Assembly: GCF_019599405.1 (NCBI RefSeq)
Contig: NZ_RKLQ01000001.1
Span: 868,001-932,000, forward strand
Origin: Haloarcula salinisoli
Lineage (GTDB): Archaea > Halobacteriota > Halobacteria > Halobacteriales > Haloarculaceae
DNA: 64,000 nucleotides
Direction of reading: 5' to 3'
The translations under genes and the position numbers were made by a program. Below the pieces are notes generated by a model. It saw only the letters and a list, made by a program, of their open reading frames with translations, searched no databases and was not told the DNA's origin. Position 1 is the stretch's first letter, and every line of letters begins with the position of its first letter. Shown here one piece after another: positions 15,921 to 23,949 of the stretch.

Positions 15921-17387
15921 TCAGTCTGTCGATTTCAGATTGTGGACCGGGTCGAGCCACTCGATACGTTCGGCCGTGGGTTCGAGCGCCGCGGCGATGC
16001 GGTCGGCGTCCTTGTAGGCCATCGGGGCCTCGTCGCGGACACCCTCGACGACGGATTCGGAGTAGACGCCGGCCATCGCCGCGGCGAAGTGGTCCATCTC
16101 TACCACGTCGTGGGCCCGCCGACGGCTCATTACCCGCCCCGCGCCGTGGGGCGCGGTCTGGTGCCACTCGTCGTTGCCCTTCCCCCGAGCGATGACCGAC
16201 CCTTCGGCCATGTTGAACGGGACGATAAGCTGCTGGCCCTCGCGGGCCGGCGTGGCGCCCTTCCGGATGGTCATATCCCTGAAGTCGATGTAGTTGTGCA
16301 CACTCTGCCAGCGTTCGCCCGGCTCGACGCCCAGCGCCTCACAGATGGCCTCGCTCATCAGCTCGCGGTTCCAGCGAGCGTACTGCTGGGCGAACAGCAT
16401 ATCCACATAGTAGCCGTGGGCCTCTCGCCCCTCCAGCCAGTCGAGGTCGGTGTTCCGGTCGTCCTCCCCGAGGTCGTCCCGGACCGCCTCCTGGAGCTGG
16501 CCCAGCGTGTCGAAGGCGTCCTCGATGTCGCTGCCCGAAAGCTCCCGGCGCAGGCGCTCCTTGTCGATGTAGGACTCGCCCATCCCGCCGGTGACCCAGG
16601 TGTACAGGTCCCGAGACTCGACGGTGTCGGGGTCGAATTTCAGGTACTCGGTGTACTCGTCGGGAATCTCCGCCCGGATATCGCCGATGGCCCGGCGGTC
16701 CGTCGCCGTCGACTGCCAGTACTGGGCGATGGACATCCCCAGGTATCGGGAGCCGCTGTGGACGACGAGCCAGTAGTCGCCCGACTCGCGTCCCGTCGCG
16801 AACTCCACGAAGTGGTTGCCCCCGCCAAGCGTCCCCGCGCTCTTGATAACGTGGTCGACACCCTGGCGCTGGTCGGCCAGGACGCGGTCACAGAGCGCCT
16901 CGAAGTAGTCGGCGTCGTAGCCGTCGAAATCGAACTCGATGGGGTCGATGTGTTCGCCGAAGCGCTCGGCGAAGGCCTCGTCGAACTGGTCGAAGACGCG
17001 GTTCGCGCGCTCGAAGGGGAACTCAGAGACGAGATGTGGGGCGTCGCCGTAGTCGTGGACCGACCGGCCCATCGGGACGGCCTCGCGGACTCGTCGCTCC
17101 CGTTCGGCGTCTTCGAGCGGGAGTTCGTCACCGAGGTTCGTCACCGCCATCCCACAGCCCACGTCCACGCCGACGATGTTCGGGACGACGCGGTCGGCCA
17201 GTGGCATCGTGAAGCCGATGGGCGCGCCCGCGCCCCAGTGCGTGTCGGGCATGATACGAACCGGCTCGGTGAAGGCGGGGTGGTCGATGAGGGTCTGTAT
17301 CTGCTCCATACAGCCCTCCTCCACCAGCGACTCCTCGTCGACCATCACGCGTGCCGTGGTGTGGGCACCCTCCAGCTCGATAGGCAT
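15921..17387 (-). CDS. RtcB-family RNA ligase, non-canonical (RtcB2-like) paralogue
   Basis: 488 residues from the ATG at 17387. RtcB hallmarks: MPDTHWGAGAPIGF, VGVDVGCGM (Mn/Zn-binding Cys), LGGGNHFVEF, VVHSGSRYLG, TAPHGAGRVMSR (GMP-accepting His region) and a C-terminal VHNLKSTD. These ligate 2',3'-cyclic phosphate or 3'-phosphate ends to 5'-OH RNA. The motifs resemble the bacterial type (VGVDVGCGM) more than the tRNA-splicing archaeal enzyme (usually YDINCGVR). It is therefore probably a repair-type paralogue. The divergent neighbour is doxX. Confidence 0.88.
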   Translation of the reverse strand: MPIELEGAHTTARVMVDEESLVEEGCMEQIQTLIDHPAFTEPVRIMPDTHWGAGAPIGFTMPLADRVVPNIVGVDVGCGMAVTNLGDELPLEDAERERRVREAVPMGRSVHDYGDAPHLVSEFPFERANRVFDQFDEAFAERFGEHIDPIEFDFDGYDADYFEALCDRVLADQRQGVDHVIKSAGTLGGGNHFVEFATGRESGDYWLVVHSGSRYLGMSIAQYWQSTATDRRAIGDIRAEIPDEYTEYLKFDPDTVESRDLYTWVTGGMGESYIDKERLRRELSGSDIEDAFDTLGQLQEAVRDDLGEDDRNTDLDWLEGREAHGYYVDMLFAQQYARWNRELMSEAICEALGVEPGERWQSVHNYIDFRDMTIRKGATPAREGQQLIVPFNMAEGSVIARGKGNDEWHQTAPHGAGRVMSRRRAHDVVEMDHFAAAMAGVYSESVVEGVRDEAPMAYKDADRIAAALEPTAERIEWLDPVHNLKSTD

Positions 17388-17493
17388 CTTGTCGGAGGTA
17401 GTCCGGACGGCGGTTTGAACTTCACGGTGGGGCGCCACCGGCCAGTAGTCAGGTCGTGGTGTGAGCGGACCCGCCTCCCTTTTCTCAGCCGCT

Positions 17494-17507
17494 GGGAACA
17501 TGTTCCC
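17494..17507. promoter_or_regulatory. 14-bp perfect palindrome before doxX
   Basis: GGGAACATGTTCCC is fully self-complementary and lies directly upstream of an AT-rich GATTATATG (17508-17516), the likely TATA region for the gene starting at 17552. It is also 107 bp before the rtcB-like start. The position suits a repressor or activator operator. No cognate regulator is identifiable in the window. Confidence 0.55.
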
Positions 17508-17551
17508 GATTATATGTAGATTCCCACCGCATATTCACCTGTGAGGCACCG

Positions 17552-18073
17552 ATGAACTACCAAACTGCTCCCCTGACCGACACCGTCGAATTCGAACTGG
17601 ACGGACCGTGGACCGCCTACTGGCTGGCGTTCCTCCGGTTCGTGACCGGCTGGTGGTTCTTCCACGCCGGCGTGACCAAACTCATCGAGGACGGGCTGGC
17701 CTTCACGTACGGGCCGATGTACATGAAGGGGATGACCGGGACGGCACTGGGCCCCATCCCGGTCTGGATGGGCGAGAACCTGGCCTGGCTCATAGAGCCC
17801 GGCGTCCCCCTCTTCGAGACGCTCATCGGGCTGGCGCTGATAGTCGGCGCCCTGACCCGGCTGGCCGCTGTGGGCGGGGTCATCTTCATGACCCTGTTCT
17901 GGCTCGGCAACGCCGAGTTCGGCAACGGCCTGGTCAACGGTGACCTGATGGGCCTGCTGCTGTTCGCGACGGTGCTGGTCGTCGGCGCCGGCCGGTACTA
18001 CGGCCTCGACGGCATCCTCGAACAGACGGCGTTCGTGAAAGCGCACCCGAAACTCCGGTACATCATGGGGTGA
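17552..18073 (+). CDS. DoxX/DoxD-like membrane protein
   Basis: 173 residues with four predicted membrane segments: LAFLRFVTGWWFFHAGVTKL, FETLIGLALIVGALTRLAAV, GGVIFMTLFWLGN and LMGLLLFATVLVVGAGRYYG. The first segment with the HAGVTKL turn is typical of DoxX. Relatives include the small subunit of thiosulfate:quinone oxidoreductase (DoxD) and uncharacterised redox membrane proteins. It is followed at once by another small membrane protein in the same operon. Confidence 0.82.
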   Translation: MNYQTAPLTDTVEFELDGPWTAYWLAFLRFVTGWWFFHAGVTKLIEDGLAFTYGPMYMKGMTGTALGPIPVWMGENLAWLIEPGVPLFETLIGLALIVGALTRLAAVGGVIFMTLFWLGNAEFGNGLVNGDLMGLLLFATVLVVGAGRYYGLDGILEQTAFVKAHPKLRYIMG

Positions 18074-18078
18074 CAACA

Positions 18079-18366
18079 ATGACTGACACTATCCAGAAGG
18101 CGGCGATGGCACTGGGCGGCGGACTGATGGTCCTGGGCACTGCTGGCCTGGGCATCGTAGAGATGCTGGCGGGCGAGCCCTACGGCGCGGCGCCACTGAC
18201 GAACGAGGCCGGCGCGGTCATCGCGACCCCGGCGGTCGACCCGGTGCTCCGGACCGGGCTCGTGCTGGCTGGACTGGCCGTGCTGGGACTCTACGCGGCC
18301 TACGCGGCGGTGACGGCAGACGAAGCGGCCGAGCAGGCGACCGCCGCCGAGACGATGGCCGATTAG
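18079..18366 (+). CDS. small two-helix membrane protein of unknown function
   Basis: 95 residues. It has two hydrophobic stretches (AMALGGGLMVLGTAGLGIVE and GLVLAGLAVLGLYAAYAAV) separated by a loop, and an Ala/Glu-rich tail. A GTG at 18070 overlapping the doxX stop is in frame, but the ATG at 18079 is more likely. Translational coupling with doxX suggests a shared complex. No family is recognised. Confidence 0.65.
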   Translation: MTDTIQKAAMALGGGLMVLGTAGLGIVEMLAGEPYGAAPLTNEAGAVIATPAVDPVLRTGLVLAGLAVLGLYAAYAAVTADEAAEQATAAETMAD

Positions 18367-18403
18367 GCGACCACTTTTCTCACTGCCGCTGTTTCGTCCG
18401 GAT

Positions 18404-18889
18404 ATGCTCGACGCCGGCGACCCTGCACCCGATTTCGACCTGGACGGCACTGACGGCGAGCGGACTGGGGCCTACCGCCTCTCTGCGGCGGCCCAGCGGG
18501 CGCCCGTGCTCGTCGCGTTCTACACGGCGGATTTCGAGCCCCGATGCCGGGCGTTTCTCGAAGCGCTCCGGGACACGGACTGGGCCGACCTGACCGACGC
18601 CATCGCCGTCTTGGGCGTCGCGCCCGGCACGATAGACGACCATCGGCAGTTCGCCACAGACCTCGAGTTGCCGTTCCCGCTGCTGGTCGACCACCCCGGC
18701 GTCGACGGGCAGTTCGGCGTCCAGCGACCCGACGGCTCGACGCGACGGGCTGCTTTCCTCGTCGACCGGCGCTGCCGGGTGACGTTCTCGTGGGCCGACC
18801 CCGAGCCCGGCAGTGAGACTGCCGTCGCGCCCGACATCGCTCCTATCCGGTCGGCGGTCGCGGGGCTCAGAGAGAGTGGAAAGGAGTAA
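18404..18889 (+). CDS. peroxiredoxin-like redoxin (AhpC/TSA fold)
   Basis: 161 residues. The N-terminus GDPAPDFDLDGTDG is the thioredoxin-fold opening of peroxiredoxins, and the active-site region reads VAFYTADFEPRCRAFLEAL, keeping a Cys at the peroxidatic position although the usual TPVCT context is altered. LELPFPLLVD follows as in AhpC/TSA proteins. No resolving Cys is obvious apart from one in RRCRVTFSW. It is either a divergent 1-Cys peroxidase or a thiol-disulfide protein linked to the doxX operon upstream. Confidence 0.75.
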   Translation: MLDAGDPAPDFDLDGTDGERTGAYRLSAAAQRAPVLVAFYTADFEPRCRAFLEALRDTDWADLTDAIAVLGVAPGTIDDHRQFATDLELPFPLLVDHPGVDGQFGVQRPDGSTRRAAFLVDRRCRVTFSWADPEPGSETAVAPDIAPIRSAVAGLRESGKE

Positions 18890-18914
18890 GCGGCCGCCGC
18901 CACCACCACCCCGC

Positions 18915-19562
18915 ATGGAGGACCGTTCACGGGCCGGCGTCCGTCGCACCTACGAGCGCATCGGCACCCACTTCTCGAAGACCCGAGAGTACGCTTGGCC
19001 CGAGGTCGAGTCGTTCGTCGACGAGGCCGACGCCTGTGAGACAGCACTCGATATCGGCTGTGGCAACGGCCGCCACGCCGCCTTGCTCGCCGACGTGGCC
19101 GACCGCGTCGTCGGGCTGGACGCCAGCCGCTCACTGCTCGACGCTGCCACAGAACGTGTCGGGAGCCGTGTGTCGCTGCTGCTCGGCGACGCTTCTCGCC
19201 TGCCGTTGGCCGACGATTGTGTCGACCTGGCGGTCTACGTCGCCACGCTGCATCACCTCCCCTCGGCCGCCGATCGGCGCGCGAGCCTGGACGAACTCGC
19301 CCGCGTGCTCGGGCCCGAGGGCCGCGCTCTCGTCAGTGTCTGGAGCACGGCCCACGACCGCTTCGACGCGCCCGAAGACGCCGAGACGGGCTTTGACACC
19401 ACCGTCGACTGGACACTGCCCGGCGGCGAGACGGTGCCGCGGTTCTACCACATCTACGCCCCGGCCGAGTTCGAGCGGGAACTGGACGACAGCGGGCTCG
19501 AAACAGTGTCGTTCGAGATATCCAGCGGGAACTGCTACGCCGTGGTCGTGGCGGAGACCTGA
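18915..19562 (+). CDS. class I SAM-dependent methyltransferase (TRM9-like)
   Basis: 215 residues. SAM-binding motif I is ALDIGCGNGRHAALLA; motif II is VVGLDASRSLLDAA, and VDLAVYVATLHHLPS corresponds to motif IV. The layout, including RTYERIGTHFSKTRE before the domain and FYHIYAPAEFERELDDSG near the C-terminus, resembles the yeast Trm9/ALKBH8 wobble-uridine methyltransferase group. The substrate in haloarchaea is not established. The ATG at 18915 is preferred; the ORF upstream overlaps the redoxin. Confidence 0.83.
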   Translation: MEDRSRAGVRRTYERIGTHFSKTREYAWPEVESFVDEADACETALDIGCGNGRHAALLADVADRVVGLDASRSLLDAATERVGSRVSLLLGDASRLPLADDCVDLAVYVATLHHLPSAADRRASLDELARVLGPEGRALVSVWSTAHDRFDAPEDAETGFDTTVDWTLPGGETVPRFYHIYAPAEFERELDDSGLETVSFEISSGNCYAVVVAET

Positions 19563-19632
19563 CGCGGCGAGCAGGTGGATAGTCGTGGTGGCATCGTCGC
19601 CGCCGGTCGGGCTGTCACCACGACAGTCCGTC

Positions 19633-21924
19633 TCAGTCGCTCACCCCGGCCGGCGTCGGCGCCTCGAAGTCAGGTGCGTCCCCGAAGGCCCGGACTCCCC
19701 CGTCGCCGAGGACGAGCCAGTACCCCTCGCCGCTGGTGGTGGCCTCGATATCGACGACCGGACTGTCGACCTGTTCGTCGAGCGAGCCGTGGAACTGGGC
19801 GTCACCGAAGGCGTACACCGTGCCGTCGCTGTCGACCAGGTAGAAGCCGCCGCCAGACGGTGTCGGTGTCATCCCGACGACGTTCTGTGGTACGTTCGCG
19901 CCGGTCGCGACGGGCCCGCCGGTGGGCTCGTCCGTGGCCGTCTCGCTTTCGGCCGGTTCGGCCTCGGGGGTCGGCTGTCGCCCCGGCTCTACCGAGTAGT
20001 CGGCCTCGATACCTTCGAGCGACGGGCCGAGGCAGGTGGCATCGGGACCCATCCCGTAGGTAGCGAAGGACCGCCAGACGGCGACCTCGACAGCGTCGGC
20101 CCGTTTTTGGTCGTACTGCCCGCTCTGGCGCTTGTTCGCCACCTCCGAGAGGATGGCGTCCCGTGAGTCGAGCATGCTCGGGTTCGACGGGGTGAGCTTC
20201 AGCGCGTCCACGACGAGTTGCATGGCGTCCGCGACCCCGATTTCGCGGTTCAGCTTCATCAGCGCCGCACACCAGACGGTGCCGATGGCGTGTGGGCCGG
20301 TGTAGGGCTCCGTTCCAAGGTCGTCGAACCCGTCGGGGAACGACTCGTCGTAGGGGTGTCGACGGATACCGCTCGGGTCGTCGACGACCCAGTCTCCGAC
20401 GACGACGCTGTCGTTTATCGAGCAGGCCACGTAGTCGCTCCACCCCTCGCCCTGGCCGCGGCTCTGGGGTTCCAGGAGGGCTCGGGAATTCATCGGCCCC
20501 CCGACCAGCCTGTTCGTGACGCCGTGAGCGTACTCGTGGTAGACGACGCTGGAATCCAGCGCAGTGTGGCGACCAGTGCGTCGGACGAGCCCGAGGTTCA
20601 TCCGTGGCTGCTGTCCGTCCACCGGTGTCCCCATCGTCGCGACACCCTGGACCGCCCCCGGGACGTACCGGACGTCGACGGCGTCGGAGGGGTTGCCGCC
20701 GCGGTCGAAGTTCCGCCGCTGGAAGTTGCCGTCGTCCTCCTGGAACCCCAGCAGGTAGAACACGTCGTGCATCACGTTCGTGAAGTAGAAGGCGTTGAGC
20801 AGCCCCTGTTCCTCGCCGCGCTCGGCGACCGGGTCGAAGACGACGGTGTCGCCGTCGAACTCCCCTTCGTAGGGGCTGCCCAGCGCGCCGAAGACCCACT
20901 CCGGGTTGCGCTGGGGGCGTACGACCGCGTTGATTCCTTCGGTGGCGTCGTCATCGACCCACTCCGGGAACGTCAGCTCGTCCGACCCGTCGGTGGCGCC
21001 GACCGGGTAGGCGTCGGCCGACTGTGGGAACGGCCGCATCTCACGCTGGTCGCTGCCGTCCTCCGGACAGACGTTCCCCCGGGCCGCGGTGTGTTGCGTG
21101 AGCGGTCTGACGTACAGTACCGACCCGTCGGCGGCGTCCACCATGACGAGGTACCGCTGGAAGCCGTCGGGCATCGTGAGCTCTATGTCCCACGCGAGAC
21201 GGACGTCCTCGGGCGAGAGCGGGAACCAGATCTGTCGGGCCTTGAACGGTGCCCCGAAAGGGCCGGCCGCGAGGACGGTCGGCCGCTCGTGGATGTCGGG
21301 AAAAGTCGCGAGGACCGTCGGTTCGAACCCCTCGAGATCTATCGGTACCTGCTCCAGGGGTTCGCCGAACTGGTCGGTCATCTCCTCCGTCTCTGGCTGT
21401 TGCGTGGCCGCGTACTCGGCGGCCTGCATGACCGCCTCCTCGGCCCGTATCGTCGGTTCGCTATCGTCGAGCTTCGGGAGCGGGACGCCCCGGTTCACCA
21501 CCTTCTGAATCCGGCCGTCGGGGGCGAACTGCACCGTCTGGTTCGCCTCGAATATCTTGCGGCCCCTGTACGCGGGCTGGAGTTTGACCGCGACGCCGTT
21601 TGACGTGGTCCGCTGGTACCCCGAGTCGGCGAGGTACTCCACCGGCTGCTGGTCGGGCTCGTCGACGAGCCCTAGTGCCGGGCTAATCTGCTTGATGTGG
21701 GCCACGGCCCGGTCGACGTAGTCGCCGTCCGCCGAGGGGGCGTCGCTCGACGTGACCTCGGCCGCGGTTCCGCTGGTACTGTCGAACCGGTCTATCTCTA
21801 TCCGGTGGTCCTCCGGGAGGCTGTCGTCGGACACCGCCGTTGCTCGCTCCTGGAGTCGCTGTTCGCGTGTCTCGGTCTCGGTTACTTCCCGTTGCTTTCG
21901 CTGGTCGAGTTCTCTGAGTATCAT
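19633..21924 (-). CDS. M36-family (fungalysin) metallopeptidase with C-terminal WLV/GDA repeats
   Basis: 763 residues. The zinc site is VVYHEYAHGVTNRLVGG (HExxH), with the third ligand in GEGWSDYVA. The N-terminal ~250 residues form an FTP-like propeptide, as in M36 enzymes. After a Thr/Glu/Pro linker, the last ~90 residues repeat a short module (GGGFYLVDSDGTVYAFGDAQ and EGYWLVLGDGGVRAFGDAPD) resembling cell-wall or carbohydrate-associated repeats of actinobacteria. No signal peptide is visible at the start MILRELDQRKQREVTE, unusual for this normally secreted family. It is cotranscribed with the PHB-depolymerase-like gene 43 bp upstream. Confidence 0.88.
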   Translation of the reverse strand: MILRELDQRKQREVTETETREQRLQERATAVSDDSLPEDHRIEIDRFDSTSGTAAEVTSSDAPSADGDYVDRAVAHIKQISPALGLVDEPDQQPVEYLADSGYQRTTSNGVAVKLQPAYRGRKIFEANQTVQFAPDGRIQKVVNRGVPLPKLDDSEPTIRAEEAVMQAAEYAATQQPETEEMTDQFGEPLEQVPIDLEGFEPTVLATFPDIHERPTVLAAGPFGAPFKARQIWFPLSPEDVRLAWDIELTMPDGFQRYLVMVDAADGSVLYVRPLTQHTAARGNVCPEDGSDQREMRPFPQSADAYPVGATDGSDELTFPEWVDDDATEGINAVVRPQRNPEWVFGALGSPYEGEFDGDTVVFDPVAERGEEQGLLNAFYFTNVMHDVFYLLGFQEDDGNFQRRNFDRGGNPSDAVDVRYVPGAVQGVATMGTPVDGQQPRMNLGLVRRTGRHTALDSSVVYHEYAHGVTNRLVGGPMNSRALLEPQSRGQGEGWSDYVACSINDSVVVGDWVVDDPSGIRRHPYDESFPDGFDDLGTEPYTGPHAIGTVWCAALMKLNREIGVADAMQLVVDALKLTPSNPSMLDSRDAILSEVANKRQSGQYDQKRADAVEVAVWRSFATYGMGPDATCLGPSLEGIEADYSVEPGRQPTPEAEPAESETATDEPTGGPVATGANVPQNVVGMTPTPSGGGFYLVDSDGTVYAFGDAQFHGSLDEQVDSPVVDIEATTSGEGYWLVLGDGGVRAFGDAPDFEAPTPAGVSD

Positions 21925-21967
21925 GGCTAAATCGTTCGGATTGCAGGGCCGCTCGACCCGTGCTGGG

Positions 21968-23227
21968 TCACGACTGGCCCTCGATGTGGACGGTCCGGGT
22001 ATCCGTCGCGGTCGCGCCGCTGTCGTCGTGGACAGTCAGCGTGACGGTGTACTCGCCCGGTTCCCCGTAGGCGTGTGACACCGTGTGGCCGGTGGCCGTC
22101 TCGCCGTCGCCGAACTCCCACTCGTAACGGACGACGCTCCCGTCGGGGTCGTAGGACCCGCGCCCGTAGAACGGGATGGACTCGCCCACGTCAGTGACGA
22201 CGCTCGTCGCGTCGGCGACCGGCCGACGGGCCGTTCCGTGACTGGCGAAGAAGGCCCAGAAGAGTTCGCTCGCGTTCGGGCCGAACGCGTCCACGAACGA
22301 GCCGCCCGGGTTCCCGCCCGACCAGGCGTGGCCCATCCCCTCGACGACGTATTCGACGACGACCGGCCGTTCGTGGCCGTCGTGGAACTCTGCGCGGGTG
22401 AACTGGCGGCTCAACGCGCCGCCCTCGGACGTCCCGCGGACGAGACGGTCCGGAACGTACTCGATGCTGTCGTCGTCGGTGCCGTTGTCCGCAAGGTCGT
22501 TCATCTGGGTCGCCTGTTCGGCGGCGTGGCTGCCGTGTTCGGGGTCCACGATTCGGTCGGCGGAGCCGTGGACGACGATGGTCGGAACGACGCGTGACAG
22601 GTCGCCCATGGCCTCGTGTGCCGCGGTCCCCTTCGCCTGCGGGTCGTACTGTGACGGGTCGTCCATCACCGCGGTCGCCTCGTCGACGGACTCCGCGGCG
22701 TCGTACCCCAGCCCCGAGTGGATACCCGCGGCCGCGAACGTGTCGGGGTAGGCCACGACCAGGTTCGACGCCATCGACGCTCCGGCCGAGAGCCCGGCGA
22801 CGAAGACGCGCTCGTCGTCGATGGCGAACTCCGTCGTGAGCTGCTCGGTGAGGTCGGCGAGGATGGCGGCCTCGCCTTCGCCGCGGGACGTGTCGTCGTC
22901 CTCGAACCAGGTCCAGCACAGCTGGAAGTTCCGACGCCGCGACTGGGCCGGATAGACGACGATGAACGTCTCGCGTTCGGCTATCTCGTTCATCCGTGTT
23001 CCCCTGGCGAAGTCCGCCGGCGTCTGGAGGCAGCCGTGTAGCATCACGACGAGTGGCACCGCTTCGCTCTCGTCGTAGCCCGTCGGCACGAACGTCTTGT
23101 ACTCCAGTTCCTCGCCGGCCGTCGTCCGATGGACGCTGTGTTCTTCGGGCAGGGCGCTGACGAGCGGTTCGACGGCGGGCGTACCGTCGTGCTCTCCGGG
23201 CAGTTCTGTCGTTGACTCGGTTCTCAT
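21968..23227 (-). CDS. PHB depolymerase-family esterase with C-terminal PKD domain
   Basis: 419 residues. The alpha/beta hydrolase core shows VVMLHGCLQTPADFARG (oxyanion region), the nucleophile elbow FVAGLSAGASMAS, SADRIVDPEHG for the Asp, and EGMGHAWSGGNPGG for the His. This matches the LpqC/PhaZ extracellular esterase group acting on poly(3-hydroxybutyrate) or feruloyl-type esters. Residues ~335-415 form a PKD domain (YDPDGSVVRYEWEFGDG). No signal peptide is seen at MRTESTTELPGEHDG. It is first in an operon with the M36 peptidase; the region 23276-23310 upstream is AT-rich and probably the promoter. Confidence 0.87.
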   Translation of the reverse strand: MRTESTTELPGEHDGTPAVEPLVSALPEEHSVHRTTAGEELEYKTFVPTGYDESEAVPLVVMLHGCLQTPADFARGTRMNEIAERETFIVVYPAQSRRRNFQLCWTWFEDDDTSRGEGEAAILADLTEQLTTEFAIDDERVFVAGLSAGASMASNLVVAYPDTFAAAGIHSGLGYDAAESVDEATAVMDDPSQYDPQAKGTAAHEAMGDLSRVVPTIVVHGSADRIVDPEHGSHAAEQATQMNDLADNGTDDDSIEYVPDRLVRGTSEGGALSRQFTRAEFHDGHERPVVVEYVVEGMGHAWSGGNPGGSFVDAFGPNASELFWAFFASHGTARRPVADATSVVTDVGESIPFYGRGSYDPDGSVVRYEWEFGDGETATGHTVSHAYGEPGEYTVTLTVHDDSGATATDTRTVHIEGQS

Positions 23228-23482
23228 TCGTGGTCACCTGCTGGCGTCTCGGTGGCCGCTCCGCCGTCTGCCGTAGCATTTAATGTCATAAACACAATAA
23301 CTAAGTTATAGCTCTCCTAGCGGTGGGGCGGGAAAACCGCGCGTCCGTTGGCCGCTCTTACCACCGCTCCGACCGGCACCACACTCCGGACATCGGCGGT
23401 GGCTCGATGAAAGGAAAAGCCCTTATTTGCCCCGCGGGAACATCCGTGTACAGTCCCTGTCGGGCGGTAAGACGGGACAACA
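23228..23482. other. gene-free region before the tRNA-Gly locus
   Basis: No supportable gene is seen. The AT-rich 23276-23310 probably carries the promoter of the minus-strand esterase operon. Farther right, GGAAAAGCCCTTATTTGCC (about 23411-23429) looks like a haloarchaeal tRNA or housekeeping promoter facing right. That is about 185 bp before tRNA-Gly, farther than usual, because repeated 5'-end-like segments lie between. Confidence 0.4.
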
Positions 23483-23612
23483 GACGCGGCGGTGGTGAAC
23501 AAATCGACGGGTTTGTGAGTCAGGCCGCGCGAACGTAACGATGTGCGGCGGTGGTGAGCAAATCCAACGGATTTGCGAACGACGCCGCACGAGCGAACGA
23601 AGTGAGCGACGT
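23483..23612 (+). repeat. two tandem partial copies of the tRNA-Gly 5' end with hairpins
   Basis: The first 11 bases of tRNA-Gly, GCGGCGGTGGT, occur also at 23486-23496 and 23545-23555, followed by related sequence (GARCAAATC...). The second copy contains a perfect hairpin, GCAAATCC-aac-GGATTTGC, and ends in GCCGCAC, which is complementary to GTGCGGC at the tRNA start. The spacing is 59 and 68 bp. These look like stepwise duplications between promoter and tRNA. Confidence 0.7.
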
Positions 23613-23683
23613 GCGGCGGTGGTCTAGTGGTAGGACCTGAGCCTTCCAAGCTCATGGCCCGGGTTCAAATCCCGGCCGCCGCA
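23613..23683 (+). tRNA. tRNA-Gly (anticodon UCC)
   Basis: 71 nt, cloverleaf complete. The acceptor stem is GCGGCGG/CCGCCGC with discriminator A; D arm GTC-TAGTGGTAG-GAC; anticodon stem TGAGC/GCTCA with loop CTTCCAA (anticodon TCC at 23645-23647); T arm CCGGG-TTCAAAT-CCCGG. It reads GGA and probably other GGN codons by wobble. CCA is not encoded. No intron. It is flanked on both sides by copies of its own end sequences. Confidence 0.97.
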
Positions 23684-23899
23684 TCCTGCGACGAACGAAC
23701 GTGAGGAGCGGATGCTGAATTGAGGGATTTGAAGTAGAGAAGACGAGCGAAGCGAGTCTCGCCATCGGGTTCAAATCCATTGAGACGCAGTCGGCGTCTC
23801 ACGATGTTCGTAAACGCGGAGCGGTTGCTCACTTCCGGAAGACGCAGTCTGTCTTCTGTCGCTCACCTCGCTCTGCTCGGTGAACTCCCGACCGCCGCA
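23684..23899 (+). repeat. composite tRNA-tail element ending in a second tRNA-Gly 3' end
   Basis: The last 14 bases of the tRNA (23670-23683) recur at 23886-23899 with one mismatch. In between are a T-arm-like segment GGGTTCAAATCC (23767-23778), matching the TTCAAAT T-loop of this tRNA, hairpins around AGACGAGCG...GTCT and GAGACGC...GCGTCT, and a ~93-bp core (23742-23834) closely similar to the tail of tRNA-Arg (26648-26739). It looks like att-type duplication, but no integrase lies between the repeats. Confidence 0.75.
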
Positions 23900-23949
23900 A
23901 TTTGTGCGAGCAATCCGCGCCCAGCGAACGCTGTCGGTGAGAAAGCCGG

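Noticed and set aside
23684-23949. Second tRNA or tRNA-like gene in the tRNA-Gly tail
   Set aside because: T-arm-like and acceptor-end pieces are present but no D arm or anticodon stem can be folded from the region.
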